26,191 bases of DNA from an uncultured Olsenella sp. Lineage in GTDB: Bacteria > Actinomycetota > Coriobacteriia > Coriobacteriales > Atopobiaceae. Below, piece by piece: positions 1-6,853 of the stretch (its first letter is position 1; every line of letters begins with the position of its first letter). The position numbers and the translations under genes are program-made. The notes under the pieces were generated by a model. It ran no database searches. It saw only the letters and a list, made by a program, of their open reading frames with translations, and was not told the DNA's origin. The stretch is from the NCBI GenBank assembly GCA_900540955.1, contig UQIF01000031.1, positions 1-26,191 of the forward strand, read 5' to 3'.

Positions 1-166
1 GCCGCCGTTCTCGGCGCCGGGCGTTGCTGCGCGAGGAATTAATATACGCACCCCGGCGGGCCGTGTCCAGCGCGCCGTCGGCATTCACGATTCCTACATA
101 TTCAGCCGGGCGACCCGCCCTTTTCCGCCGCCCGCCGGCTCCCGCCCGCCGCTCCCCGGCCGGCGG
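1..166. other. Left-edge GC-rich segment, no supported gene
   Basis: No reading frame here shows a recognisable protein. A minus-strand frame could begin near 84-88 and run off the left edge, but it has no convincing ribosome binding site and its residues are low-complexity (Arg/Ala). An 8-bp inverted repeat (132-139 with 159-166) lies just downstream of the next gene's stop on the minus strand. It could fold but is not followed by a T tract, so I do not call it a terminator. Confidence 0.4.
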
Positions 167-847
167 TCAACAGGAGGCGCCGGCCAGCCTAAGGAGCCCC
201 TCCCGCATCGTTTCATGCGCCTCTTGCCCGGCATCATGGAAGAACCTTGAGGTGAGGAGCCTGTAGTCCGGCTCTCCATAGATATGCTTGCTGCGGTTAT
301 CCCCCACGATCCCCGCGGCGACCCTCGCGGCGGAGCGCGCGTCGGCGGGCGCGATCCTGTACTGGGGGAACGCCTCGCATTGCGCAAGCACCTCATCGGT
401 CACATTCGGAACGAGCGAGATCTGCAGAGTGCGGCCGTAATCCGCGAAGTCGGACTGCTTGCCGACGCGGGCCTCCTCCCCCGGCTGGACGCCGAGCCTC
501 TCCAGCCACGCGCGCGTGCTCGCGTTGTACACGCGGTCGCAGACGAGGTGGCACCAGGCGCCACGAACTAAATCGGTAACTTCCGTTGCCCCGTACCCAG
601 TGGGATTTTTGCAGTAAAAGTCCCAGAACTCGTCGCATCTTGGCACCGGGATATGCTCGCGCATGGTCAGGTGGGTGAGCTTATAGTCGATGCGAGTCGT
701 CGCATTCGGCACCATATAGCCAACATAGATGTCAGGGGCAACGTTGCCCATCAGAAACGCGTCGACGTCGCGGATGCCGAGGGCATCTGCGCCCTCCTCG
801 GCCAGCAGCCTCTCTACATGGGCAATATGGATGTTCCAGCTGGGCAT
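167..847 (-). CDS. Zinc-dependent phospholipase C family protein
   Basis: A 226-residue protein resembling the zinc-dependent phospholipase C / S1-P1 nuclease-like family (Zn_dep_PLPC). It opens with MPSWNIH, the N-terminal Trp and His style of that family, where the first residues ligate zinc. It then has G-N-V-A-P-D (Asp39), a His at 59, and a HLVCD motif (His100, Asp104) of the kind that supplies further metal ligands. No signal peptide is visible, so unlike secreted clostridial toxins it is probably cytoplasmic, and its substrate cannot be assigned. I chose the ATG at 845-847 because GAGAGG lies about 8 bases upstream; an upstream in-frame ATG at 886 has no such site and would add residues before the conserved N-terminal Trp. 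It stands alone, downstream of the pheT terminator on the same strand. Confidence 0.65.
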   Translation of the reverse strand: MPSWNIHIAHVERLLAEEGADALGIRDVDAFLMGNVAPDIYVGYMVPNATTRIDYKLTHLTMREHIPVPRCDEFWDFYCKNPTGYGATEVTDLVRGAWCHLVCDRVYNASTRAWLERLGVQPGEEARVGKQSDFADYGRTLQISLVPNVTDEVLAQCEAFPQYRIAPADARSAARVAAGIVGDNRSKHIYGEPDYRLLTSRFFHDAGQEAHETMREGLLRLAGASC

Positions 848-894
848 GTGGGGGTTCCTCTCTTTATATGTATAGCCATGGCACATTGTCGCGC

Positions 895-930
895 AAAAGA
901 AGGGCCAGGCACCCGGATGGGTACCTGGCC
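895..930 (-). terminator. Intrinsic terminator after pheT
   Basis: A 12-bp stem (903-914 with 919-930, one mismatch) with a 4-base loop is followed on the minus strand by a T-rich run (TTCTTTTG). It lies 31 bases past the pheT stop and separates pheST from the downstream phospholipase-like gene. Confidence 0.8.
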
Positions 931-960
931 GTAACGAGACATGACAATCAAGCCGGCTCT

Positions 961-3420
961 TTAGCCGCGGACCTCACCGCCGGTGGCGCGCAGGACCTTT
1001 TTGACCAGCTTCTCGTGCGCCTTCTCGACTTCCTCGGAAGTCAGGGTACGGTCGGCGGCGCGATAGGTCAGCGAGAAGGCCATGGACTTCTTGCCCTCGC
1101 CCACGCGGACGCGGTCACGGTAAACGTCGAAAAGGCGGACGTCGGCAAGGAGTTTGCCGCCTGCGCTCGTGATGCGCTGGACGAGCTGCTCGTAGGTGAC
1201 GTCCTCGTCGACGACGATGGCGAGGTCGTGCGTGACCCCCGGCAGCGTTGGGACGTCGACGTAAGGGAGCTCCTTCTTTGCCAGGCGAAGCAGGTGCTCG
1301 ACGGAGAGCTCGAAGGCCACGACGGGCACATCGACGCCCACTTTCTGGAGGTTGGCGGGGTGGATGTTGCCCACCCAGCCGATGACCTCGCCCTGCGAGA
1401 GGACCTCGGCGGCACGGCCAGGCTGCAGCCAGGGGTACTGCTCGGGCTCGGCGACCTTGAAGCGAACCTTGGTCAGGCGCAGCGCGTCGAGCAGCGACTC
1501 GACGGCGCCCTTGGCGTCGAAGAAGTCGTACTCGCCGAACTTCTGGTTCCAAGCGTCGTCGGCGCGCTTGCCAGCCATGACGCCGGCGACGAAGCTCGGC
1601 TCATCAGGCTGGGACTTGTTCTCGTGGCCGTAGAAGACGCGACCGATCTCGTAGAGCGCGACGTTGGGCACGCCGTGGTCGAGATTGTAGGCAACCGAGC
1701 GCACGAGGCCCGGGAGCATGGACTGGCGCATCTGGGACTGATCGGCGACGAGCGGGTTGATGATCTTCACCGGGATGCCGCGGCCTTCGTCGGTGATGCC
1801 CAGCTTAACGAGGTCGTTGGGATCGGCGAAGCAATAGGTGCTCGTCTCGGAGAGGCCGCAGGCGCGAAGCGTCTGGCCGATGAGGCGCACACGGCGCTGC
1901 TCGACGGTGAGGCCACCGGCGTGGTTCTTTGCGGCGGGCAGGGTCGGCGTGATGTCGCCCTCGCCCCACAGGCGGCAGACCTCCTCGATGAGGTCAACCT
2001 CGCGGGTGAGGTCGGGGCGGTTGGTGGGGGCCGTCACGGTGAGGTGACCCTCGCCGGCGGGCTCGACCTTGCAGCCCAGGCGCGCGAGGCGGGTCGTCAT
2101 GAACTCATCGGGCACGTCGGCGCCGCAGAGCATGCGGGCGCGATCGGGGCGGAAATCGATGACGGGGGCGGGAACTGCCACGGGGTAGACGTCCACGGTG
2201 CCCGGGCAGACCTCGGCGCCGCAGCACTGCTCGAACAGGGCGGCGGCGATCTCGGCGACGTTCGCGCAGTTGGCGCCGTCGACCTGGCGCTCGTAGCGGA
2301 TGGAGGCCTCGCTCATGAGGTCGAGGTTGCGGCTCGTGCGCGAGGTGTGACCGGCCGAGAAGGTCGCGGACTCGAGCAGGACGTCGGTGGTGTTCTCGTC
2401 GATCTCGGAGTTCATGCCGCCCATGACGCCGGCGAGCGCCACGGCGCACTTGCCGTCGTCGGTGATGACGGCCATGTCGGGGGTAAGGGTGCGCTCGACG
2501 CCGTCGAGGGTCTCGAGCTTCTCGCCCTCGTGGGCGGCGCGCACGACGATGTGCCTCTTGCCGTCACGCTCGGTGAGCTTGCCGAGGTCGAAGGCGTGCA
2601 GCGGCTGGCCGGTGAGGTACATGACGTAGTTGGTCACGTCGACGACGTTGTTGATGGGGCGGCTGCCGGCGGCGATCACGCGACGGGCCAGCCACTCCGG
2701 GGAGGGGCCGATCTTGACGTTGCGCACCACGCGGGCGGTGTAGCGCTGGCAGAGCTCGGCGTCGTCGATGGCGACGTCGACGAGGTCGTGGGCGTCGGGG
2801 CCGCACTCGGACTGAACGCGGGGCAACTCGATGTGGGTATCCTCATCGAGCATGGCGGAGACCTCGACGGCCATGCCGCACATGCTGAGGCAATCCGGGC
2901 GGTTCGGGGTGATCTCGCAGTCGATGACGGTATCGGACATGCCGCGGTAGTCGGTGAAGTCCATGCCCACGGGGGCGTCCTCCGGAAGGATGATGATGCC
3001 GTCGTGGTCGTTGCCCAGGCCGAGCTCGCGCTCGGAGCAGTTCATGCCCATCGAGGCGACGCCGCGAAGCTTGGACTTCTTGATCTTGAAGTCACCGGGC
3101 AGGACGGCGCCGATCATGGCGGTGACGATGTGGTCGCCCTCGTTGAAGTTCTGGGCACCGCAGACGATCTGCAGCGGCTCGGGCTTGCCGTCGGCGCCGA
3201 GGTTCTTCTCGCCCACGTCGACCTGGCAGACGTACATGTGGTCGGAGTCTGGGTGCGGCTGCTTGGAGATGACCTTCGCGGTCACCACGTGGTCGAGGTT
3301 GGCGCCGACGCGCTCAACGGCCTCGACCTCGGTGCCCGTGCGGACGAACTCGTCGACGAGCTCGGAGGGATTCTCCGGCACATCGACCATGGTCTTGAGC
3401 CACTCGTATGAGATGCGCAT
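961..3420 (-). CDS. pheT: Phenylalanine--tRNA ligase beta subunit
   Basis: The 819-residue beta chain of the alpha2beta2 cytoplasmic enzyme that charges tRNA-Phe. The N-terminus MRISYEWLK is typical. Visible in order are the OB-fold EMAP-like tRNA-binding domain (about residues 40-160, with HPDSDHMYVC), the B3/B4 editing domain (about 210-390, with N-N-V-V-D-V-T-N-Y), the B5 helix-turn-helix domain (about 410-480, NRPDLTREVDLIEE), the inactive synthetase-like core, and the C-terminal FDX-ACB anticodon-binding domain (about 720-819, ending in a Val-Arg-Gly tail). Length is normal. The ATG at 3418-3420 has an AAAGG about 7 bases upstream. It follows pheS on the same strand, but with an unusually long 151-base structured spacer. 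Expression of both is presumably set by the T-box upstream of pheS. Very secure call. Confidence 0.98.
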   Translation of the reverse strand: MRISYEWLKTMVDVPENPSELVDEFVRTGTEVEAVERVGANLDHVVTAKVISKQPHPDSDHMYVCQVDVGEKNLGADGKPEPLQIVCGAQNFNEGDHIVTAMIGAVLPGDFKIKKSKLRGVASMGMNCSERELGLGNDHDGIIILPEDAPVGMDFTDYRGMSDTVIDCEITPNRPDCLSMCGMAVEVSAMLDEDTHIELPRVQSECGPDAHDLVDVAIDDAELCQRYTARVVRNVKIGPSPEWLARRVIAAGSRPINNVVDVTNYVMYLTGQPLHAFDLGKLTERDGKRHIVVRAAHEGEKLETLDGVERTLTPDMAVITDDGKCAVALAGVMGGMNSEIDENTTDVLLESATFSAGHTSRTSRNLDLMSEASIRYERQVDGANCANVAEIAAALFEQCCGAEVCPGTVDVYPVAVPAPVIDFRPDRARMLCGADVPDEFMTTRLARLGCKVEPAGEGHLTVTAPTNRPDLTREVDLIEEVCRLWGEGDITPTLPAAKNHAGGLTVEQRRVRLIGQTLRACGLSETSTYCFADPNDLVKLGITDEGRGIPVKIINPLVADQSQMRQSMLPGLVRSVAYNLDHGVPNVALYEIGRVFYGHENKSQPDEPSFVAGVMAGKRADDAWNQKFGEYDFFDAKGAVESLLDALRLTKVRFKVAEPEQYPWLQPGRAAEVLSQGEVIGWVGNIHPANLQKVGVDVPVVAFELSVEHLLRLAKKELPYVDVPTLPGVTHDLAIVVDEDVTYEQLVQRITSAGGKLLADVRLFDVYRDRVRVGEGKKSMAFSLTYRAADRTLTSEEVEKAHEKLVKKVLRATGGEVRG

Positions 3421-3571
3421 TGGAATGCCTTTCTGTTGCGCGGAAGATGACTAAAACTGCAAGCCAAAACGTAGGCTTTTCCTGGTGTGCCAGATGGGGC
3501 GCGACAAGCCCGACGACGCGTGCTCAGCACGCGAGGAGGGTTGGAGCCCCCAGATGGCGCGCCAGGGAAAG
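3421..3571 (-). other. Structured pheS-pheT intercistronic spacer
   Basis: No gene fits here. On the minus strand the spacer can fold into a long imperfect hairpin: CCTGG-type arms near 3481-3491 and 3555-3565, inner CCCC/GGGG arms, and a perfect 6-bp hairpin with a 3-base loop at 3518-3532. A second small stem (AAGCC/GGCTT) lies near 3461-3478. None is followed by a proper T tract, so this looks more like an mRNA processing or stability element than a terminator. The pheT ribosome binding site sits at its 3' end. Confidence 0.5.
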
Positions 3572-4639
3572 CTAGAACTGTTTTAGGAAGCGCATGTCGC
3601 CGGTCATGAGCATGCGCAGGTCAGGCAGGTCGTAGCGAAGCGCGGCCACGCGTTCGACGCCAATGCCAAAGGCGAAGCCGGTGTACTTCTCGGGGTCGAT
3701 GCCGCAGTAGTGGAACACGTTGGGGTCCACCATGCCGCAGCCCAGGATCTCGAGCCAGCCGGTGTTCTTGCAGAAGCGGCAGCCCTTGCCGTGGCAGACG
3801 CCGCACGAGACGTCGACCTCGCAGGAGGGCTCAGTGAACGGGAAGAAGTGCGGGCGGTAGCGGGTGGCGCGGTCCTTGCCGAAGATCTCGCGGGTGAAGT
3901 AGTCGAGGGTGCCCTTGAGGTCGCCGAAGGTGATGCCCTCGTCGACGACGAGACCCTCGACCTGCGTGAACTGCGGCAAGTGGTTGGCGTCGGCGGTGTC
4001 GGGGCGGAAGACCGTGCCCGGGCAGATCATGTAGATCGGAGGCTCCTTGGCCTCCATGACGTGAGCCTGGACGCCGGAGGTCTGGGTGCGCAGCAGGACG
4101 TCGGACTCACCCTGGACGTGCACCTCCTTGCCCTCGGGGGCGTTGTCCACCACATAGAAGGTATCCTTGGCCGAACGGCTGGGGTGGTCCTCAGGGGCGT
4201 TCAGCGCGGTAAAGTTGTAGTAGGTGGTCTCGATGTAGGGACCGTCCTCGACGGTGTAGCCGAGGCCGACGAAGATGTCCTCGATCTCCTCGCGAATCTG
4301 GGAGATAAGGTGCTGGGTGCCGAGCGAGAGCTGACGGCCGGGCAGCGTGACGTCGGCGGCATCGGCCTCCATCTTCTTTGCCATGAGGGCGCGGCTGAGC
4401 TCGTTCTTGCGCTCCTTGATGGCCATGTCGACGTTGGCGCGGACGGTGTTGGCGAGCTGGCCCATGGCCGGGCGCTCCTCGGGCGGGACCTTGCCCATGG
4501 TGTGCATGATGGCCGTCAGGCTGCCCTTGCGGCCGAGCACGCCCACGCGCAGGGACTCGAGGGCGTCCATGGTCTCAGCCTTGGCCAGCCCCTCCTTGAC
4601 TTGAGCCTCAATCGACTTGAGGTCTTCGGACATCGACAT
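3572..4639 (-). CDS. pheS: Phenylalanine--tRNA ligase alpha subunit
   Basis: The 355-residue catalytic alpha chain of phenylalanyl-tRNA synthetase. It has the N-terminal coiled-coil arm (about residues 1-85) that binds tRNA-Phe, the class II motif 2 region after H-P-S-R-S-A-K-D-T-F-Y, the substrate-pocket stretch F-T-E-P-S-C-E-V, and motif 3 G-I-G-V-E-R-V-A close to the C-terminus. It also has a paired Cys cluster (C-G-V-C-H-G-K-G-C-R-F-C) before motif 3, a zinc-knuckle-like insert seen in many bacterial PheS. Of two nearby ATGs I chose 4637-4639 because AAAGGGGAA lies 8 bases before it; the one at 4633 would have 14 bases of spacing. It is first in the pheS-pheT unit, directly behind the T-box leader. 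Length and motifs are normal. Confidence 0.98.
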   Translation of the reverse strand: MSMSEDLKSIEAQVKEGLAKAETMDALESLRVGVLGRKGSLTAIMHTMGKVPPEERPAMGQLANTVRANVDMAIKERKNELSRALMAKKMEADAADVTLPGRQLSLGTQHLISQIREEIEDIFVGLGYTVEDGPYIETTYYNFTALNAPEDHPSRSAKDTFYVVDNAPEGKEVHVQGESDVLLRTQTSGVQAHVMEAKEPPIYMICPGTVFRPDTADANHLPQFTQVEGLVVDEGITFGDLKGTLDYFTREIFGKDRATRYRPHFFPFTEPSCEVDVSCGVCHGKGCRFCKNTGWLEILGCGMVDPNVFHYCGIDPEKYTGFAFGIGVERVAALRYDLPDLRMLMTGDMRFLKQF

Positions 4640-4660
4640 TGCGTGTTCCCCTTTCCAAAC

Positions 4661-4693
4661 AAAAACCGTCCTCGGACGCATGTCCAAGGACGG
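4661..4693 (-). terminator. T-box terminator hairpin
   Basis: The stem CCGTCCT-TGGAC / GTCC-GAGGACGG (4666-4693) is followed on the minus strand by TTTTT (4665-4661), 22 bases before the pheS start. It is the alternative partner of the T-box antiterminator. Confidence 0.9.
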
Positions 4694-4950
4694 CAAGAAT
4701 TACCGCGGTACCACCTTGATTGACGCTCGTGTTTTCTCTCGCAAGCGCCCACTCGTTTGCCCCGTGCCGTGGGGCCGACGGCTTCCCTACTTGGAACGGC
4801 AAGAAGGACGGGCCTTCTGTCCATGCCGTTAAGGTCGCGGCTGGTGGAGTGAACTTCGAGCGTCAGCCTTGGAGGGACCTCTCAGCCGGTGGGCCCCATC
4901 TCTGTCCGCTGGCGACGCGACGCGCGAACCTCTCCGTCGTTGCCTAAAGG
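4661..4950 (-). promoter_or_regulatory. T-box riboswitch leader (tRNA-Phe) of pheST
   Basis: On the minus strand the leader contains the T-box sequence AAGGTGGTACCGCGG (about 4703-4717), which pairs with the acceptor end of uncharged tRNA. Its 5' half holds a GGAG/CTCC-closed Stem I with the AGAGA bulge of the apical region. The specifier loop presents UUC, a Phe codon, at 4851-4853, with A following it as is usual. The T-box overlaps the antiterminator option of the terminator at 4661-4693. Expected behaviour from the family: uncharged tRNA-Phe stabilises the antiterminator and turns on pheST. T-boxes in actinobacteria are often translational, but this one carries a clear intrinsic terminator, so transcriptional control is the better reading. 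Confidence 0.92.
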
Positions 4951-4953
4951 TGA

Positions 4954-4959
4954 ATGATA
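4954..4959 (-). promoter_or_regulatory. Putative -10 element of the pheST leader
   Basis: TATCAT on the minus strand just upstream of the predicted T-box Stem I. No good -35 is visible at 16-18 bases, so this is tentative. Confidence 0.35.
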
Positions 4960-4995
4960 GCACATAAGAAAGGGCGATCGAAATACCGCAGATAA

Positions 4996-5025
4996 TTGCG
5001 CGATGTACCCCCATGTGGGTATAAA
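4996..5025 (+). promoter_or_regulatory. Promoter with embedded inverted repeat
   Basis: TTGCGC (4996-5001) and TATAAA (5020-5025) are separated by 18 bases, 45 bases upstream of the small membrane-protein start. An inverted repeat TACCC-N6-GGGTA (5006-5010 with 5017-5021) lies within the spacer and touches the -10, where a bound repressor would block polymerase. Inference from sequence only. Confidence 0.45.
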
Positions 5026-5069
5026 CACCACAGCCATTGATGCCCCTCGAACGAGGAGTTGAGGCGAGC

Positions 5070-5471
5070 ATGAATAGAGGCGTATTCCGCATTTTGGGTG
5101 CAGTCTTACTCGGCATTTGCTGCGCTTATGTTTTTATCTATGCGCGCTTCCTTCGACCTGCCGAACTTAAAACGTACTCATCCTTTTTCACTTTCGTACT
5201 TTACATTCTTGTGATACCAATCGGGTCTTATTCGCTCGGCCTGCAAATTGGCACCAGTACTTCCATTATCCCATCAGGTACCAGCCGCACACTACTGGCA
5301 CTTCGTTCCTGCTGCTTCTCTTTCTATATCCTCGCAACCTTTGTTGCCTGTCTCCAATCGGCAGAGCTGAGCAGGCTTCTTCTATTCATCTCACGCTATC
5401 TTGCACCGGCAGTATTTCTGTTGGCAGGGTTGTTCGAAGGTTCAAAGGTTGGCCGCTCCCCTACTCGCTAG
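5070..5471 (+). CDS. Small four-span membrane protein, unknown function
   Basis: A 133-residue hydrophobic protein of unrecognised family. Four membrane segments can be read at about residues 7-27, 36-58, 77-95 and 103-123, with short, mostly basic connecting and terminal loops (final R-S-P-T-R). No catalytic or binding motif is visible. I chose the ATG at 5070 because the protein enters its first membrane helix right after it and GAGG lies about 7 bases upstream; an in-frame ATG at 5037 is also possible. Base composition is clearly more AT-rich than its neighbours, which hints at a different history. Its last 11 bases overlap the end of the convergent MFS gene, so the two cannot have a terminator between them and their transcripts are antisense at the 3' ends. 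Confidence 0.65.
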   Translation: MNRGVFRILGAVLLGICCAYVFIYARFLRPAELKTYSSFFTFVLYILVIPIGSYSLGLQIGTSTSIIPSGTSRTLLALRSCCFSFYILATFVACLQSAELSRLLLFISRYLAPAVFLLAGLFEGSKVGRSPTR

Positions 5472-6783
5472 CCTCTTCCCGGCGGGCGACCTCGTCGATG
5501 AGAATGGCGTCGCCGTGCTTGGCGCTCGCGACCGAGAGCGACATGAGAGCGCCCATGAGCGCGATGTAGCCAAAGAGCATCGTCGGCTTAAGGTCCATGA
5601 CCACGCCGGACAGGATCGGGGTTGCCACTTGGGCAGCCATGCTCACGGTGTAATAGTAGCCGGCGTAGCGCCCCACTGACTTGGAGCTGCAGCACTCCAA
5701 GATCATGGTGAAGACGCACAGGTCGACGCCGCCCAGTGCCACGCCCATCAGGAGAAACACGACGTAGAGCGCAGGCGAGAAGCCCGGAGCGAACCAGATG
5801 AAGACCGGGCATACGGTCATGATGATCGAGGTGATGAGGGCGACCTTTTTTCGGCCGATCTTGAGCGAGAGGTTGGCCAAAGGAACGTAGCTGGCAAGCG
5901 CGCCCACGATGGTCACCATGTTGATGATGGCAAAGGAGCCTCCCGCCATCCCGAAGAACATGTCCGCGTAGCGGCTGATGTTGGTGGTCATGGCGTTGTA
6001 GCTCATGTAGTAAAAGAAGGTCGCAGACAGCAGCATTGCGATAGAGCGCTGCAGGGACCGATCGGTGACCTTCTCTTTGCCACCCGCCTCCGGCGAGTCG
6101 TCCTTATCGATCTCGTCCTCGTCGATGCCCATCTCGAGGGACTTCTCGCGCATCTTCTGCACGAGCCCGGGCTCACGAACAAAGAGGCCGTAAACGACGG
6201 CAGCCGCCAGGATGAACACGCCCTGCAGGACGAACAGCGGAAGGTAGTCGGGACGCTCGACTTTGGGAACCATGACCGAGATGGCCACGAGCATAAGACC
6301 GGTGCCCGCATAGCCCACGACCTTTTGGATGGAGTTCGCCTTGGTACGAAGCGGGCGCGGCGTGATGTCGGCCACGACCGCCACCGTCATGGTGCGATAG
6401 GCGCAGATGGCAAGGAGCGCCAAGATGATCGAGCAGATGAGCAGCGGCAGACTCCCCATGTTGTTGGCGACGGCGATGAGGGGTACCGCAAGCACTGCCA
6501 CTGCCGAGCCGCCCAGAATGAAGGGCGTGCGGCGACCGAACTTGGAGGCGCACCGGTCGGACAGGACGCCGAAGACCGGGAGCAGAAAAAGACCGAAGAC
6601 GTTGTCGACGGCCATGATGGCGCCGGTGAGTGAGTTCGACAGCCCGAAGGTATTGGTGAGCATCTTTGGCACGATGCCGTCGTAGACCTGCCAGAAGCTG
6701 ATCATGCCCATGAAGGGCAGCGAAGCCAAGGCGACGGCCCTGATATCGAGCTTAGCCGCGCGTTTGAGGTCGGGTTGTGCCAT
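5461..6783 (-). CDS. MFS transporter, SLC45-like
   Basis: A 440-residue major facilitator carrier in the cytoplasmic membrane with twelve predicted helices in two halves. The loop after helix 2 carries the MFS motif A in the form G-V-L-S-D-R-x-x-x-K-F-G-R-R-T-P, typical of the SLC45 / glycoside-cation symporter group, which moves sugars or glycosides with protons. A central cytoplasmic loop (about residues 210-250) is strongly acidic, with I-D-E-D-E-I-D-K-D-D. The ATG at 6781-6783 has AGGAGA about 6 bases upstream. It lies 70 bases downstream of the M20 peptidase on the same strand, with a hairpin between them, so peptide or amino-acid derivative transport is an alternative to sugar transport. 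The substrate cannot be read from the sequence. Confidence 0.85.
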   Translation of the reverse strand: MAQPDLKRAAKLDIRAVALASLPFMGMISFWQVYDGIVPKMLTNTFGLSNSLTGAIMAVDNVFGLFLLPVFGVLSDRCASKFGRRTPFILGGSAVAVLAVPLIAVANNMGSLPLLICSIILALLAICAYRTMTVAVVADITPRPLRTKANSIQKVVGYAGTGLMLVAISVMVPKVERPDYLPLFVLQGVFILAAAVVYGLFVREPGLVQKMREKSLEMGIDEDEIDKDDSPEAGGKEKVTDRSLQRSIAMLLSATFFYYMSYNAMTTNISRYADMFFGMAGGSFAIINMVTIVGALASYVPLANLSLKIGRKKVALITSIIMTVCPVFIWFAPGFSPALYVVFLLMGVALGGVDLCVFTMILECCSSKSVGRYAGYYYTVSMAAQVATPILSGVVMDLKPTMLFGYIALMGALMSLSVASAKHGDAILIDEVARREEASE

Positions 6784-6807
6784 ACGGTTCTCCTAGCGTT
6801 CAAAAGC

Positions 6808-6831
6808 AGAAAAGAAGGGCCGCCCTTCTTT
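6808..6831 (-). terminator. Terminator or attenuator between M20 peptidase and MFS gene
   Basis: A perfect 9-bp stem AAAGAAGGG / CCCTTCTTT (6811-6819 with 6823-6831) with a 3-base loop, followed on the minus strand by TCTGCTTTTG. It follows the peptidase stop by 22 bases and precedes the MFS start by 27 bases, leaving no room for a promoter after it. Confidence 0.65.
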
Positions 6832-6853
6832 GCAGGTCGACCCTCCAGTTCGG

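Noticed and set aside
1..88. The 5' end of a minus-strand gene leaving the left edge
   Set aside because: A GTG at 86-88 and an ATG at 82-84 open frames to the edge, but the ribosome binding site is badly placed and the protein is Arg-rich and featureless over under 30 codons.
868..3411. A very long plus-strand open frame opposite pheT
   Set aside because: It is a mirror of a highly conserved minus-strand gene in GC-rich DNA. Its translation is low-complexity (Val/Asp/Gly/Ala/Leu), with no domain and no proper start context.
3710..4723. A plus-strand open frame opposite pheS and its leader
   Set aside because: It covers the PheS motifs and the T-box leader in antisense and has no recognisable domain.
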